NCBI GenBank assembly: GCA_001914705.1
Contig: MNDB01000015.1
Span: 1-23,041 of the forward strand
Direction of reading: 5' to 3'
Source of the DNA: Actinobacteria bacterium 13_2_20CM_68_14
Lineage (GTDB): Bacteria; Actinomycetota; Thermoleophilia; Gaiellales; Gaiellaceae
DNA: 23,041 nt
Both the position numbers and the translations under genes were made by a program. The notes below the pieces were generated by a model that did no database searches, was not told where the DNA came from, and worked only from the letters and a program-made list of their open reading frames with translations. The number at the start of each line of letters is the position of its first letter. Position 1 is the stretch's first letter. Shown in pieces: positions 1-6,883 of this stretch.

Positions 1-1
1 C

Positions 2-211
2 CGTGGCCGCTGCGACCTTGTGGTCAACACGCCGCAGGGCTCTGGCGCTCGGACGGACGGCTATCTGATCCGCGAGGCCGCGCTAGTCGCCCGGGTTCCT
101 TGCATCACGACGATCTCCGGCGCCGCCGCCGCGGTCGAGGCGATCGCCCACGCCCAACCGGAGATCTCGGTCTCCCTCCAGGAGCGAATCAGTGCAGCGC
201 GCGCGAGCTAG
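2..211 (+). CDS. carB: Carbamoyl-phosphate synthase large subunit, C-terminal end (partial)
   Basis: Only the last 69 codons are in the window; the gene begins upstream. The visible part reads through VVNTPQGSGARTDGYLIR and PCITTISGAAAAVEAI. These are the characteristic motifs of the C-terminal MGS-like (allosteric) domain of CarB, the subunit that makes carbamoyl phosphate from bicarbonate, ammonia (delivered by CarA) and two ATP for pyrimidine and arginine synthesis. The reading frame stays open to the first base of the window. It ends with TAG at 209-211 and overlaps the start of pyrK by 20 bases, so the two are probably translated from one message. Identification rests on motif recognition; the catalytic ATP-grasp domains are outside the window. 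Confidence 0.93.
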   Translation, partial: RGRCDLVVNTPQGSGARTDGYLIREAALVARVPCITTISGAAAAVEAIAHAQPEISVSLQERISAARAS

Positions 212-863
212 GGTCACCGGCGCCGAGCAGATCGGGCCTTACACGCTGCTGCGGGTCGCCCGCGGCAGCCTCGAGCCGGGAATCCCGGGCCAGTTCTTCA
301 TGCTCGAGGCGCCGGGACGGCCGCTGCCTCGGCCGATGAGCCTCTGTCTCACGCCGCCGGGCGAGCTCGCCTTCCTGATCGATCCGATCGGCCCGGGCAC
401 GCGGGCGCTCTGCGCGTTGCAGCCCGGCGATCGGCTTGCAATTCTCGGCCCGCTCGGCAACGGCTACCGCCTCGACGTCGAGCGGCCGCTGCTCGTCGGC
501 GGCGGCATCGGAGCCGCGCCGCTCCCATACCTCTCCGACGCGCTCGGCCATCCACCCGCGATCCTCGGCTTCCGCAGTGACTGGCATGCCGAGGCGGCGC
601 AGCTCGTTCCGAACGCGGAAGTCGTGGTCGAGCCGACCTTCGTCACCGAGGCGCTCTCGCCCGGCCACGACGTGTTCGCCTGCGGCCCGGAGCCGATGCT
701 CGCGGCCGTCGCGAAGCTGGAACCGGCTGCCCAGCTCGCCTGGGAGGCGCCGATGGCCTGCGGCCACGGCGCCTGCTATGGCTGCGCCGTCCAGATTGAC
801 GGAGAGATCAAGCGGCTCTGCGTCGAGGGGCCCGTGCTCGCGGCGGAAGCGGTGGCCGCATGA
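192..863 (+). CDS. pyrK: Dihydroorotate dehydrogenase electron-transfer subunit (FAD/2Fe-2S)
   Basis: PyrK carries electrons from the class 1B dihydroorotate dehydrogenase PyrD through FAD and a 2Fe-2S cluster to NAD+. The 223-residue protein has the usual order for this ferredoxin-reductase-like family. The flavin-binding RPMSLC motif is near residues 47-52. A glycine-rich GGGIGAAP NAD-binding loop is at 103-110 and a CGPEPML motif at 164-170. A C-terminal cluster motif has Cys190, Cys195, Cys198 and Cys210 (CX4CX2CX11C), all four ligands present. The GTG start at 192 is preceded by AGGAG at 180-184, seven bases away. It overlaps carB upstream, and its TGA overlaps the ATG of pyrD (ATGA), as expected for subunits made together. 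Confidence 0.95.
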   Translation: MQRARARVTGAEQIGPYTLLRVARGSLEPGIPGQFFMLEAPGRPLPRPMSLCLTPPGELAFLIDPIGPGTRALCALQPGDRLAILGPLGNGYRLDVERPLLVGGGIGAAPLPYLSDALGHPPAILGFRSDWHAEAAQLVPNAEVVVEPTFVTEALSPGHDVFACGPEPMLAAVAKLEPAAQLAWEAPMACGHGACYGCAVQIDGEIKRLCVEGPVLAAEAVAA

Positions 864-1753
864 AGATCCTGAACGCCTCGGGCTGCCTCGATGCCTTGAC
901 TGCGCCGGCGGTGGCGCGCTCCTTGGATGCGTTCGTCACGAAAAGCGTGACGCCGCTGCCACGCGAGGGGAATGCGCCGCCCCGGATCGCCGAGGTCGAG
1001 CACGGAATGCTCAACTCGATCGGGCTGGCGAATCCTGGGATCGACCGCTTTCTCGCGCACACGCTGCCACGGCTGAGAGAACTCGAAGTGCCGATCTGGG
1101 TCTCGGTGGGCGGCTTCGCGGTCGCCGAGTACGCAGACCTCTGCGATCGCCTCGACGACCGGCCGGAGGTCGAAGCGATCGAGCTCAACGTCTCCTGCCC
1201 GAACGTCGACGATGTCCCGGCGAGCGTGGGGGAGATCGTCGCCGCGTCGCGGGCGGCGACCCGGAAACCGCTCTACACCAAGCTCTCACCGGCCACGGCG
1301 GACATCGCCGAGGTAGCCCGTGCCGCCCAGAAGGCGGGCACGGACGGGCTCTCGCTCGTCAACACGATCCTCGGCCTCGCTCTCGACGAGCAGACCCTGA
1401 AGCCCCGCCTCTCCCGCGGCGCGGGCGGCCTCTCCGGGGCGGCGCTCAAGCCGATCGCGCTGGCAGCCGTCTATGCGTGCTACGAGGCGACGGGCCTCCC
1501 GATCGTCGGGATGGGCGGTATCACCTCGGGACGCGACGCGCTCGAGCTCGTCGCGGCTGGGGCCGCGTCTGTGGCGCTCGGCACGATCCTGTTCGCCGAC
1601 CCGGGCGCGCCGGCGCGGATCAGAGCCGAGCTTGCAAGCGAAATTGCGAACCTCGGCGTTGGCGAGATCGACAACGCAATCGGCCTCGCGCACGCCGAAC
1701 CGGCCGCGATTTCCAAGACTGCTGGGCGCTCCGCAGCGATGTCTGTCCAGTAA
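860..1753 (+). CDS. pyrD: Dihydroorotate dehydrogenase, class 1B catalytic subunit
   Basis: This FMN enzyme oxidises dihydroorotate to orotate, the fourth step of pyrimidine synthesis. The 297-residue sequence shows the class 1 signature ELNVSCPN at residues 108-115, with the catalytic base Cys113 that separates cytosolic class 1 from serine-using class 2 enzymes. It also has the FMN phosphate-binding region IVGMGGITSGRDALE and LVNTILG near residue 170. Pairing with pyrK and four-base overlap with it mark this as the NAD+-linked class 1B type. An amidophosphoribosyl or pyrF-type gene does not follow. In mycobacteria pyrF sits between carB and mihF, whereas here pyrD is followed directly by the mihF promoter, so OMP decarboxylase must be encoded elsewhere. 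Confidence 0.95.
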   Translation: MKILNASGCLDALTAPAVARSLDAFVTKSVTPLPREGNAPPRIAEVEHGMLNSIGLANPGIDRFLAHTLPRLRELEVPIWVSVGGFAVAEYADLCDRLDDRPEVEAIELNVSCPNVDDVPASVGEIVAASRAATRKPLYTKLSPATADIAEVARAAQKAGTDGLSLVNTILGLALDEQTLKPRLSRGAGGLSGAALKPIALAAVYACYEATGLPIVGMGGITSGRDALELVAAGAASVALGTILFADPGAPARIRAELASEIANLGVGEIDNAIGLAHAEPAAISKTAGRSAAMSVQ

Positions 1754-1784
1754 ACACCCTGCAAATCGAGACCTTTCTTCCTGG

Positions 1785-1812
1785 TTGACGGCTTCGCCCC
1801 ACTTGTTAGTAT
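1785..1812 (+). promoter_or_regulatory. Promoter for mihF-gmk (-35 TTGACG, -10 TAGTAT)
   Basis: TTGACG at 1785-1790 and TAGTAT at 1807-1812 are separated by 16 bases, a good match to the housekeeping sigma-70-type consensus and strikingly AT-rich against the local background. The GTG of mihF begins only nine bases after the -10 box and no ribosome binding site fits between. This suggests transcription starting at or next to the start codon (leaderless mRNA). The promoter sits in the 68-base gap after pyrD, so mihF can be expressed independently of the pyrimidine operon. Confidence 0.7.
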
Positions 1813-1821
1813 GCGGCGTTC

Positions 1822-2151
1822 GTGCCAGCGCTCAAGACTCAGGCCCAGGCACCCCTCCGCTCGCTGGATCAGCGCATGGAAGCGCTCAAGCGGGCGAACG
1901 ACATACGCGTCCGCCGGGCGCAGCTGAAGAAGGACCTCAAAACTGGCGCCGCCAACATCGACGATGTCTTGGGGAATCCGCCGGACTACGTCTCCACGGC
2001 CAAGGTCTTCGACATCCTGATGGCCGTGCCCAAGTTCGGCCGCGTCAAGGCCGCCCGGTTCCTGAATCAGTGCCGGATCAGCCAGTCGAAGACCGTTGGA
2101 GGGCTGTCTGAGCGCCAGCGCGCCGAGCTCATCGGGCTCTTCAACAGGTAA
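1822..2151 (+). CDS. mihF: Actinobacterial integration host factor (mIHF)
   Basis: This is a small basic DNA-binding nucleoid protein specific to Actinobacteria, unrelated in fold to proteobacterial IHF. It bends DNA and is a co-factor for phage integration in mycobacteria. The 109-residue product contains the family pattern: a long basic N-terminal helix (residues about 14-45), then NPPDYVSTAKVFDILMAVP, KFGRVKAARFLNQCRIS and TVGGLSERQRAELIGLF. This is the helix-two-turn-helix DNA-binding region, and the length is typical. Its position just upstream of gmk, rpoZ and coaBC is the conserved actinobacterial context. The GTG start at 1822 lies nine bases after a -10 box, with no Shine-Dalgarno sequence, so translation may be leaderless. 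Its 3' end overlaps the 5' end of gmk by about 50 bases. Confidence 0.93.
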   Translation: MPALKTQAQAPLRSLDQRMEALKRANDIRVRRAQLKKDLKTGAANIDDVLGNPPDYVSTAKVFDILMAVPKFGRVKAARFLNQCRISQSKTVGGLSERQRAELIGLFNR

Positions 2152-2728
2152 GCGCCCGCCCGTCTTCGTCATCACCGGGACCTCCGGCGAGGGGAAGAGC
2201 ACCCTTGCGCGGATGCTGCTCGAGCGTGTCCCGGAGCTGGAGCTGGCGGTGTCCGCGACAACACGTGCGCGCCGGCCGGGGGAGGAGAACGGCCGCGAGT
2301 ACTACTTCATCGACAGGGAGGAATTCGACCGCCGGCTCGCCGCGGACGAGTTCCTGGAGTGGGTCGAATGGCCCTGGGGCGAGCACAAGCGGGCGGGGAC
2401 GCTCTGGTCGGAGATCGAGCGGATCACGGGCAAGGGGCGGCCGGTCCTGTTGGAGCTCGAGACCGGCGGCGCCCTGGCCGTACGCGACCGGATCCCCGGC
2501 AGCATCACGATCTTCATCACGGCCCCGAACCGCGAGGAGCTCGAGCGGCGTCTTCGCGCGCGCGGGACCGAAAGCGAGGGCGAGATCGAGGAGCGGCTTG
2601 CGCAGGCGCTCGAGCAGAGCAAGCTGGCCGGCGAGTTCGCCTACACGGTCGTCAACGACCAGTTGGAGCGTGCGATCGACGAGCTCGAGGGCATCGTCCG
2701 AAGAGAAATTGCCGCCTCGCGCGCCTGA
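2096..2728 (+). CDS. gmk: Guanylate kinase-like protein (divergent Gmk)
   Basis: Guanylate kinase phosphorylates GMP to GDP. The protein (210 residues from the TTG at 2096) has the P-loop GTSGEGKS at residues 28-35, the GMP-binding stretch SATTRARRPGE at 53-63 followed by the usual Y-Y-F, and a typical C-terminal helical region ending VVNDQLERAIDEL. It is unusual in the middle. The usual GNxYGT segment is replaced by WGEHKRAGT, and the usual VLLDIDVQGA segment by VLLELETGGA, so two common GMP contacts are altered. The start is unclear: in-frame ATG and GTG codons are absent before the P-loop. TTG at 2096 has no ribosome binding site. GGAGGG at 2098-2103 sits four bases before an in-frame CTG at 2108, which may be the real start. 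Either way it overlaps mihF. Confidence 0.85.
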   Translation: MEGCLSASAPSSSGSSTGKRPPVFVITGTSGEGKSTLARMLLERVPELELAVSATTRARRPGEENGREYYFIDREEFDRRLAADEFLEWVEWPWGEHKRAGTLWSEIERITGKGRPVLLELETGGALAVRDRIPGSITIFITAPNREELERRLRARGTESEGEIEERLAQALEQSKLAGEFAYTVVNDQLERAIDELEGIVRREIAASRA

Positions 2729-2768
2729 AGATCAAGACGATCGTCCCGCCCAACACTGCGGTTTATAT

Positions 2769-2823
2769 GGCCGCACCGGCAAAGCCCGCACGGCCTCTAG
2801 AGCGGCACCGCAAGCGGTGCCGC
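2769..2823 (+). repeat. Double-hairpin dispersed repeat, copy 1 (AAAG-loop subtype)
   Basis: The copy lies in the 120-base gap between gmk and rpoZ. Hairpin 1 spans 2769-2795, with outer arms GGCCG and CGGCC, an imperfect inner stem and GGCAAAGCC at its apex. TCTAGA follows. Hairpin 2 spans 2802-2823 and is perfect: GCGGCACCGC, AA, GCGGTGCCGC. The conserved pieces GGCCG, CGGCCTCT and CGCAAGCG recur at three other places in the window in the same order and orientation. There is no T-run after either hairpin, so this is not a canonical intrinsic terminator. Confidence 0.75.
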
Positions 2824-2848
2824 TGGCTGCAGGTACCATCTCCGAACC

Positions 2849-3079
2849 ATGATCCATCCCCGCATCGACGAACTGCTGGACAACGTGGACTCGCGCTACG
2901 CCCTCGTGATCGTGGCGGCGAAGCGGGCCCGGCAGATCAACAACTACCACCACCAGCTCGGCGAAGGCACGTTCGACCAGTTCCTGCCCCCGCTCATCGA
3001 GTCGCGCTCGAAGAACTACCTGACGATGGCGCTCGAAGAGGTCTCGGAGGGCAAGATCAAGTACGCGTACAAGAAGTAG
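2849..3079 (+). CDS. rpoZ: RNA polymerase omega subunit
   Basis: Omega is the small subunit that chaperones beta-prime during RNA polymerase assembly. The 76-residue product has the expected family features: IDELLDNVDSRYALVIVAAKRARQIN, the helix that packs on beta-prime, then an ENYLTMALEE-like stretch (SRSKNYLTMALEEVSEGKIKY) near the C-terminus. Its length and its position between gmk and coaBC are standard for Actinobacteria. The ATG at 2849 is chosen because the conserved helix starts a few residues later; the upstream sequence has only a weak CAGG. It is preceded by repeat copy 1 and followed by the 229-base palindrome-bearing gap before coaBC. Confidence 0.95.
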   Translation: MIHPRIDELLDNVDSRYALVIVAAKRARQINNYHHQLGEGTFDQFLPPLIESRSKNYLTMALEEVSEGKIKYAYKK

Positions 3080-3140
3080 CGCCGGCGAGAGCCGCAGCCA
3101 CGCGCGCCTCGGCGCACGACGTGCCAGCGCTAGTTCGAGC

Positions 3141-3163
3141 CCTAGTAACAGTCTGTTACTAGG
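3141..3163 (+). promoter_or_regulatory. Perfect 23-base palindrome, operator-like site A
   Basis: The arms CCTAGTAACAG (3141-3151) and CTGTTACTAGG (3153-3163) are exact reverse complements around a single T at 3152. It lies 62 bases after the rpoZ stop in a gene-free gap. A second site with the same core lies 83 bases downstream (centre to centre) in inverted orientation. The AT content is far above the surroundings. It could be a regulator binding site for coaBC or one end of a small mobile element. Confidence 0.6.
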
Positions 3164-3223
3164 GCAGTTCGGCCTGAACATGCGCTTCGTCCGGGCGCAA
3201 GCGGCTGTGCGGGCCGTGTCTTT

Positions 3224-3245
3224 CCTAGGAACAGACTGTTACTTG
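3224..3245 (-). promoter_or_regulatory. Second operator-like site B, inverted relative to site A
   Basis: Read on the minus strand, 3242 down to 3224 gives GTAACAGTCTGTTCCTAGG, which differs from site A (3145-3163) at one of 19 positions. The core AACAG-W-CTGTT is itself a dyad centred on 3235. A weaker half-site, TGTTCCTATGG (3303-3313), overlaps the coaBC start codon. The 83-base spacing of the two centres is close to eight DNA turns, which would put them on the same face of the helix. Confidence 0.55.
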
Positions 3246-3276
3246 CCGCTACGGACCGAACGTCGGCACCGCCTCG

Positions 3277-3294
3277 GCTTGGCTTGCGCCAAGC
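3277..3294. other. Stem-loop just before coaBC
   Basis: GCTTGGC at 3277-3283 and GCCAAGC at 3288-3294 form a perfect seven-base-pair stem with a TTGC loop, ending 14 bases before the coaBC ATG. In the coaBC message it could affect translation. On the minus strand its apex resembles the GCAAGC centre of hairpin 2 in the dispersed repeat, but the GGCCTCT part is missing, so I do not count it as a copy. Confidence 0.45.
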
Positions 3295-3308
3295 GGCAGA
3301 ATGTTCCT

Positions 3309-4463
3309 ATGGCCCGCGTTCTCGTTGGCGTGACGGGCGGAATCGCGGCCTACAAGGCGGCGGAACTGGCACGCCTGCTCGTCAAGGCCGGGCACGAGGT
3401 GACGCCGATCCTCACCGACGAGGCGGAGACATTCGTCGCCGCGAAGACCTTCGAGGCACTCGCCAGGCGTGAGGCGCCGCGCGAGCTGTACCCGCACCTC
3501 GTCCAGGCCGACCTGCTCGTGATCGCGCCGCTCTCGGCGAACACGCTCGCGAAGCTGGCGCACGGGCTCGCCGACAACGTGCTCACCCAGACCGCGCTCG
3601 CGTTCCAAGGGCCTGTGCTCGCGGCTCCGGCGATGAATCCGCGCATGTGGGCTCACGCGGCCACCCGCGAGAACGTCGCCGGGCTGCGCGAGCGCGGAGT
3701 CGTGCTCGTCGGACCTGACGAGGGCGAGCTGGCCGAAGGCGAGTGGGGCGTGGGGCGGATGAGCGAGCCCGAAGAGATCTTCGCCCGCGTCGAGGCCGTG
3801 CTCGCACGCCGTCACGAGCTCGAGGGCAAGCGGGTGCTCGTCAGCGCCGGCGGCACGCGAGAGCCGCTCGACGCCGTGCGCTTCCTCGGCAACCGCTCCT
3901 CGGGCTGGATGGGAGTCGCGCTCGCGGAGGAGGCGAGGCTGCGCGGCGCGGAGGTGACGCTGGTCGCGGCGAATCTCTCGGTGCCGCCCCCGGGCAAGGT
4001 CGAGCTGGTGCCGGCGCCGACGGCCGCGGAGCTCGAGCGTGAGGTGCTCGCGCGTTCGGACGCCGACGTCGTCCTGATGGCCGCCGCGGTCGCCGACTAC
4101 CGGCCCGCAGAGCAGAGCTCCGGCAAGCGGCCGAAGAACGAGCAGCCGTGGACGGTGACGCTCGAGCCGACGGGCGACGTCCTTGCCCAGCTCGGCGCGC
4201 GGCGCCGCAACGGGCAGGTGCTGATCGGCTTTGCCGCCGACCACGGCGAGACGGGGCTTGCCCGCGCGCGGGAAAAGCTGGAAGCGAAGCGGTCCGACCT
4301 GATCGTCTTCAACGACGTCTCAAGAGAAGACATCGGTTTCGACGCCCCGGAGAACGAGGTTGTGCTCGTCTCGGCGGCGGGGGAGCGGCGAATCCGGAAG
4401 GCGCCGAAGGAGCGAATCGCAAGTGAGATCCTCGACGAGATCGTGAAGCTGGTGCCGAAGTAG
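3309..4463 (+). CDS. coaBC: Bifunctional phosphopantothenoylcysteine decarboxylase / phosphopantothenate-cysteine ligase
   Basis: CoaBC makes 4'-phosphopantetheine precursors for coenzyme A: the CoaB half joins cysteine to phosphopantothenate, and the CoaC half decarboxylates the product. The 384-residue protein starts MARVLVGVTGGIAAYKA, the flavin-binding CoaC start. Residue His63 precedes ADLLVIAP, and PAMN is at 107-110. The CoaB half begins near 170 with SAGGTREPLDAVRFLGNRSSG and later shows NDVSREDIGFDAPENEV. The ATG at 3309 is chosen over an open extension to 3180 because the family begins here. Two oddities are seen. The segment before His63 is about ten residues shorter than I expect. 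The usual LACGxxGxGRM motif reads LAEGEWGVGRM, so the position of the catalytic Cys is Glu. It ends 163 bases before moxR. Confidence 0.92.
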   Translation: MARVLVGVTGGIAAYKAAELARLLVKAGHEVTPILTDEAETFVAAKTFEALARREAPRELYPHLVQADLLVIAPLSANTLAKLAHGLADNVLTQTALAFQGPVLAAPAMNPRMWAHAATRENVAGLRERGVVLVGPDEGELAEGEWGVGRMSEPEEIFARVEAVLARRHELEGKRVLVSAGGTREPLDAVRFLGNRSSGWMGVALAEEARLRGAEVTLVAANLSVPPPGKVELVPAPTAAELEREVLARSDADVVLMAAAVADYRPAEQSSGKRPKNEQPWTVTLEPTGDVLAQLGARRRNGQVLIGFAADHGETGLARAREKLEAKRSDLIVFNDVSREDIGFDAPENEVVLVSAAGERRIRKAPKERIASEILDEIVKLVPK

Positions 4464-4524
4464 TGCCCCATCCAGCAATACAGGCCGGCTTCTGGCCCGC
4501 GATCACGCGGCGCCAGAGTCCACC

Positions 4525-4603
4525 CTCGCTCTTGCCAAGGCTGCCAGCCTTGGCTGCGAGCGAGTGCGGCCTCTCGCTTGGTGCTCGCGACCGAGAAACT
4601 CGG
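4525..4603 (+). repeat. Long stem-loop and possible diverged relative of the double-hairpin repeat
   Basis: This lies in the 163-base gap between coaBC and moxR. A two-part stem spans 4525-4564: CTCGCTC pairs with GAGCGAG outside, and GCCAAGGCT pairs with AGCCTTGGC inside around a GCC loop. It is followed by CGGCCTCT (4567-4574), the most conserved string of the dispersed repeat, and by a small hairpin CCGAG-AAA-CTCGG (4591-4603). The order hairpin, CGGCCTCT, hairpin matches the repeat, but the arms differ. The stem may also act as a terminator for coaBC, although it has no T-run. Confidence 0.4.
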
Positions 4604-4626
4604 CGGCATTACTGGAAGGGGCACTA

Positions 4627-5588
<962 letters not shown>

Positions 5589-5592
<4 letters not shown>

Positions 5593-6791
5593 CAAGACGG
5601 GGCCGCGCACTGCTCGGCCTCGGTCTGCTGACCTACGTCGCCGCGCGCGCGTTTGGCTCGAGGCCGCTCTACCCGGTCGCGCTCGGACTCCTGTTCGCCC
5701 CGCTGCTCGCTTGGCTCTGGGTCCGGCTCGCGCAGGGGCCGATGCGGCTCCACCGTGAGGTCGAGGCCGGTGAGCAGTTCGAAGGTGACGACGTCGACGT
5801 CGAGCTTCGTCTCGAGCACAGCGCACACCTGCCGCCTCCGTCCCTCATGCTGGTCGAGAACGTGTCCGGGCTCGGCGAGCGCCGGACGTCGCTCGACTCG
5901 AGGCACGGGCGCTACACGCTCCCGGGAGTGCGCCGCGGGCGCTACCTCTTCCTCGACGTCCGCGCCGTGCTTGAGGACGCATTCGGGCTCCAGCGGGCCG
6001 AGATCCCGCTCGCCGCTCCCTGGACCTTGCTCGTCTACCCGCGCCTGGTCGAGCTCGACCGTCTCTTCTCGGAGGGCGGAACCTACGCCCAGGACGGACG
6101 ACGCCTGCTGCTGCGCCGCCCAAGTGGCTTCGATCTGCACAGCGTCCGCGACTACGAGGAGGGCGAGTCGTTGCGCAAGGTGCACTGGCGCTCGACCGCG
6201 AAGCGTGGCGAGCTGATGGTGAAGGAGCTCGAGGACGCGCCGCGCGATGAGGTCGCCGTCCTGCTCGACGGTGAGGCAAGCGCGGTCGTCGGCGAGAGCT
6301 TCGACGTCCAGGTTCGTGCCGCCGGCTCGCTTCTGCTCGCACAAGCTCGGCGCGGACGTCGTGCCGTCCTGTTCGTCAACGGCGCCCACAAGACCGTCCA
6401 GCGTGTTCATTCGTACGAAACCGACTGGCCGCAGGCCTACGACCTGCTCGCGGCGGCCGAGGCCGACGGCCACGCGCCGGCGGCTGCGTTGCTCGGCGAC
6501 GAGGCGAGCTCCGTCGCGCGTGCGCTCGAGCTGACGGTCGTGACGGCGTCGCTGTCGCCGCAGCTCGTCGAGCGGCTGCTGCGGCGGACGCTCGGGCAGC
6601 AGCGCGCCGCGCTCGTCTACGTCGATCCGGCGAGCTTCGGCCCAAACGGTGCGCATCCGGGGCCCCAGCCCGCGCTGCTCCGGCTGCAGGCGGGCGGCGT
6701 CCCCGTTGCGCTGATCCGGCGAGGCGACGATCTGGCTTCCAAACTGGGGACCCGACGCGCCACTGATTCGGTTCGGGGAGGCGTCCTGTGA
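5589..6791 (+). CDS. DUF58-domain membrane-associated protein
   Basis: The family is of unknown biochemical role and is nearly always encoded beside MoxR. The 400-residue protein has two hydrophobic segments at residues about 7-19 and 29-47, giving a membrane anchor. A beta-rich region follows, then the DUF58 signature: FDLHSVRDYEEGESLRKVHWRSTAKRGEL at about 181-209, which includes the conserved R-x-Y-x-x-G-x-x-x-R-x-x-H/D-W-x-S/T pattern. The rest resembles a von Willebrand A-like fold by family knowledge. It overlaps moxR by four bases. Its TGA at 6789-6791 overlaps an in-frame GTG of the next open frame, although the likely transglutaminase start is 92 bases further on. Confidence 0.87.
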
Positions 6792-6802
6792 CGTGGCTAA
6801 AC

Positions 6803-6853
6803 GGCCGCGCGAGTGAATCGCGCGGCCTCTCAACCGGCATCGCAAGCGATGCC
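6803..6853 (+). repeat. Double-hairpin dispersed repeat, copy 2 (GTGAA-loop subtype)
   Basis: Hairpin 1 (6803-6827) is perfect: arms GGCCGCGCGA and TCGCGCGGCC with the loop GTGAA. TCTCAACC follows. Hairpin 2 (6836-6853) is perfect: GGCATCGC, AA, GCGATGCC. The copy fills most of the 92-base gap between the DUF58 stop and the preferred transglutaminase start. The same loop sequence occurs in copy 4 with different but still complementary arms, so the structure rather than the stem sequence is kept. Confidence 0.8.
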
Positions 6854-6883
6854 TCGGCGGGGCGGCGCCGCGAAAGGGCGCGG

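Noticed and set aside
1620..1650. GCAAGCG string in pyrD as a further repeat copy
   Set aside because: It has no flanking stems and no CGGCCTCT, and it codes for ordinary pyrD residues.
2140..2170. Programmed frameshift joining mihF to gmk
   Set aside because: mihF ends at its family-typical length and gmk is in the +1 frame with its own GGAGGG site. There is no slippery sequence, so overlapping genes are simpler.
3180..3308. Upstream extension of coaBC to 3180
   Set aside because: The extra 43 residues cover the palindromic sites and precede the conserved MxxVLVGVTGGIAAYK start, so this is untranslated sequence.
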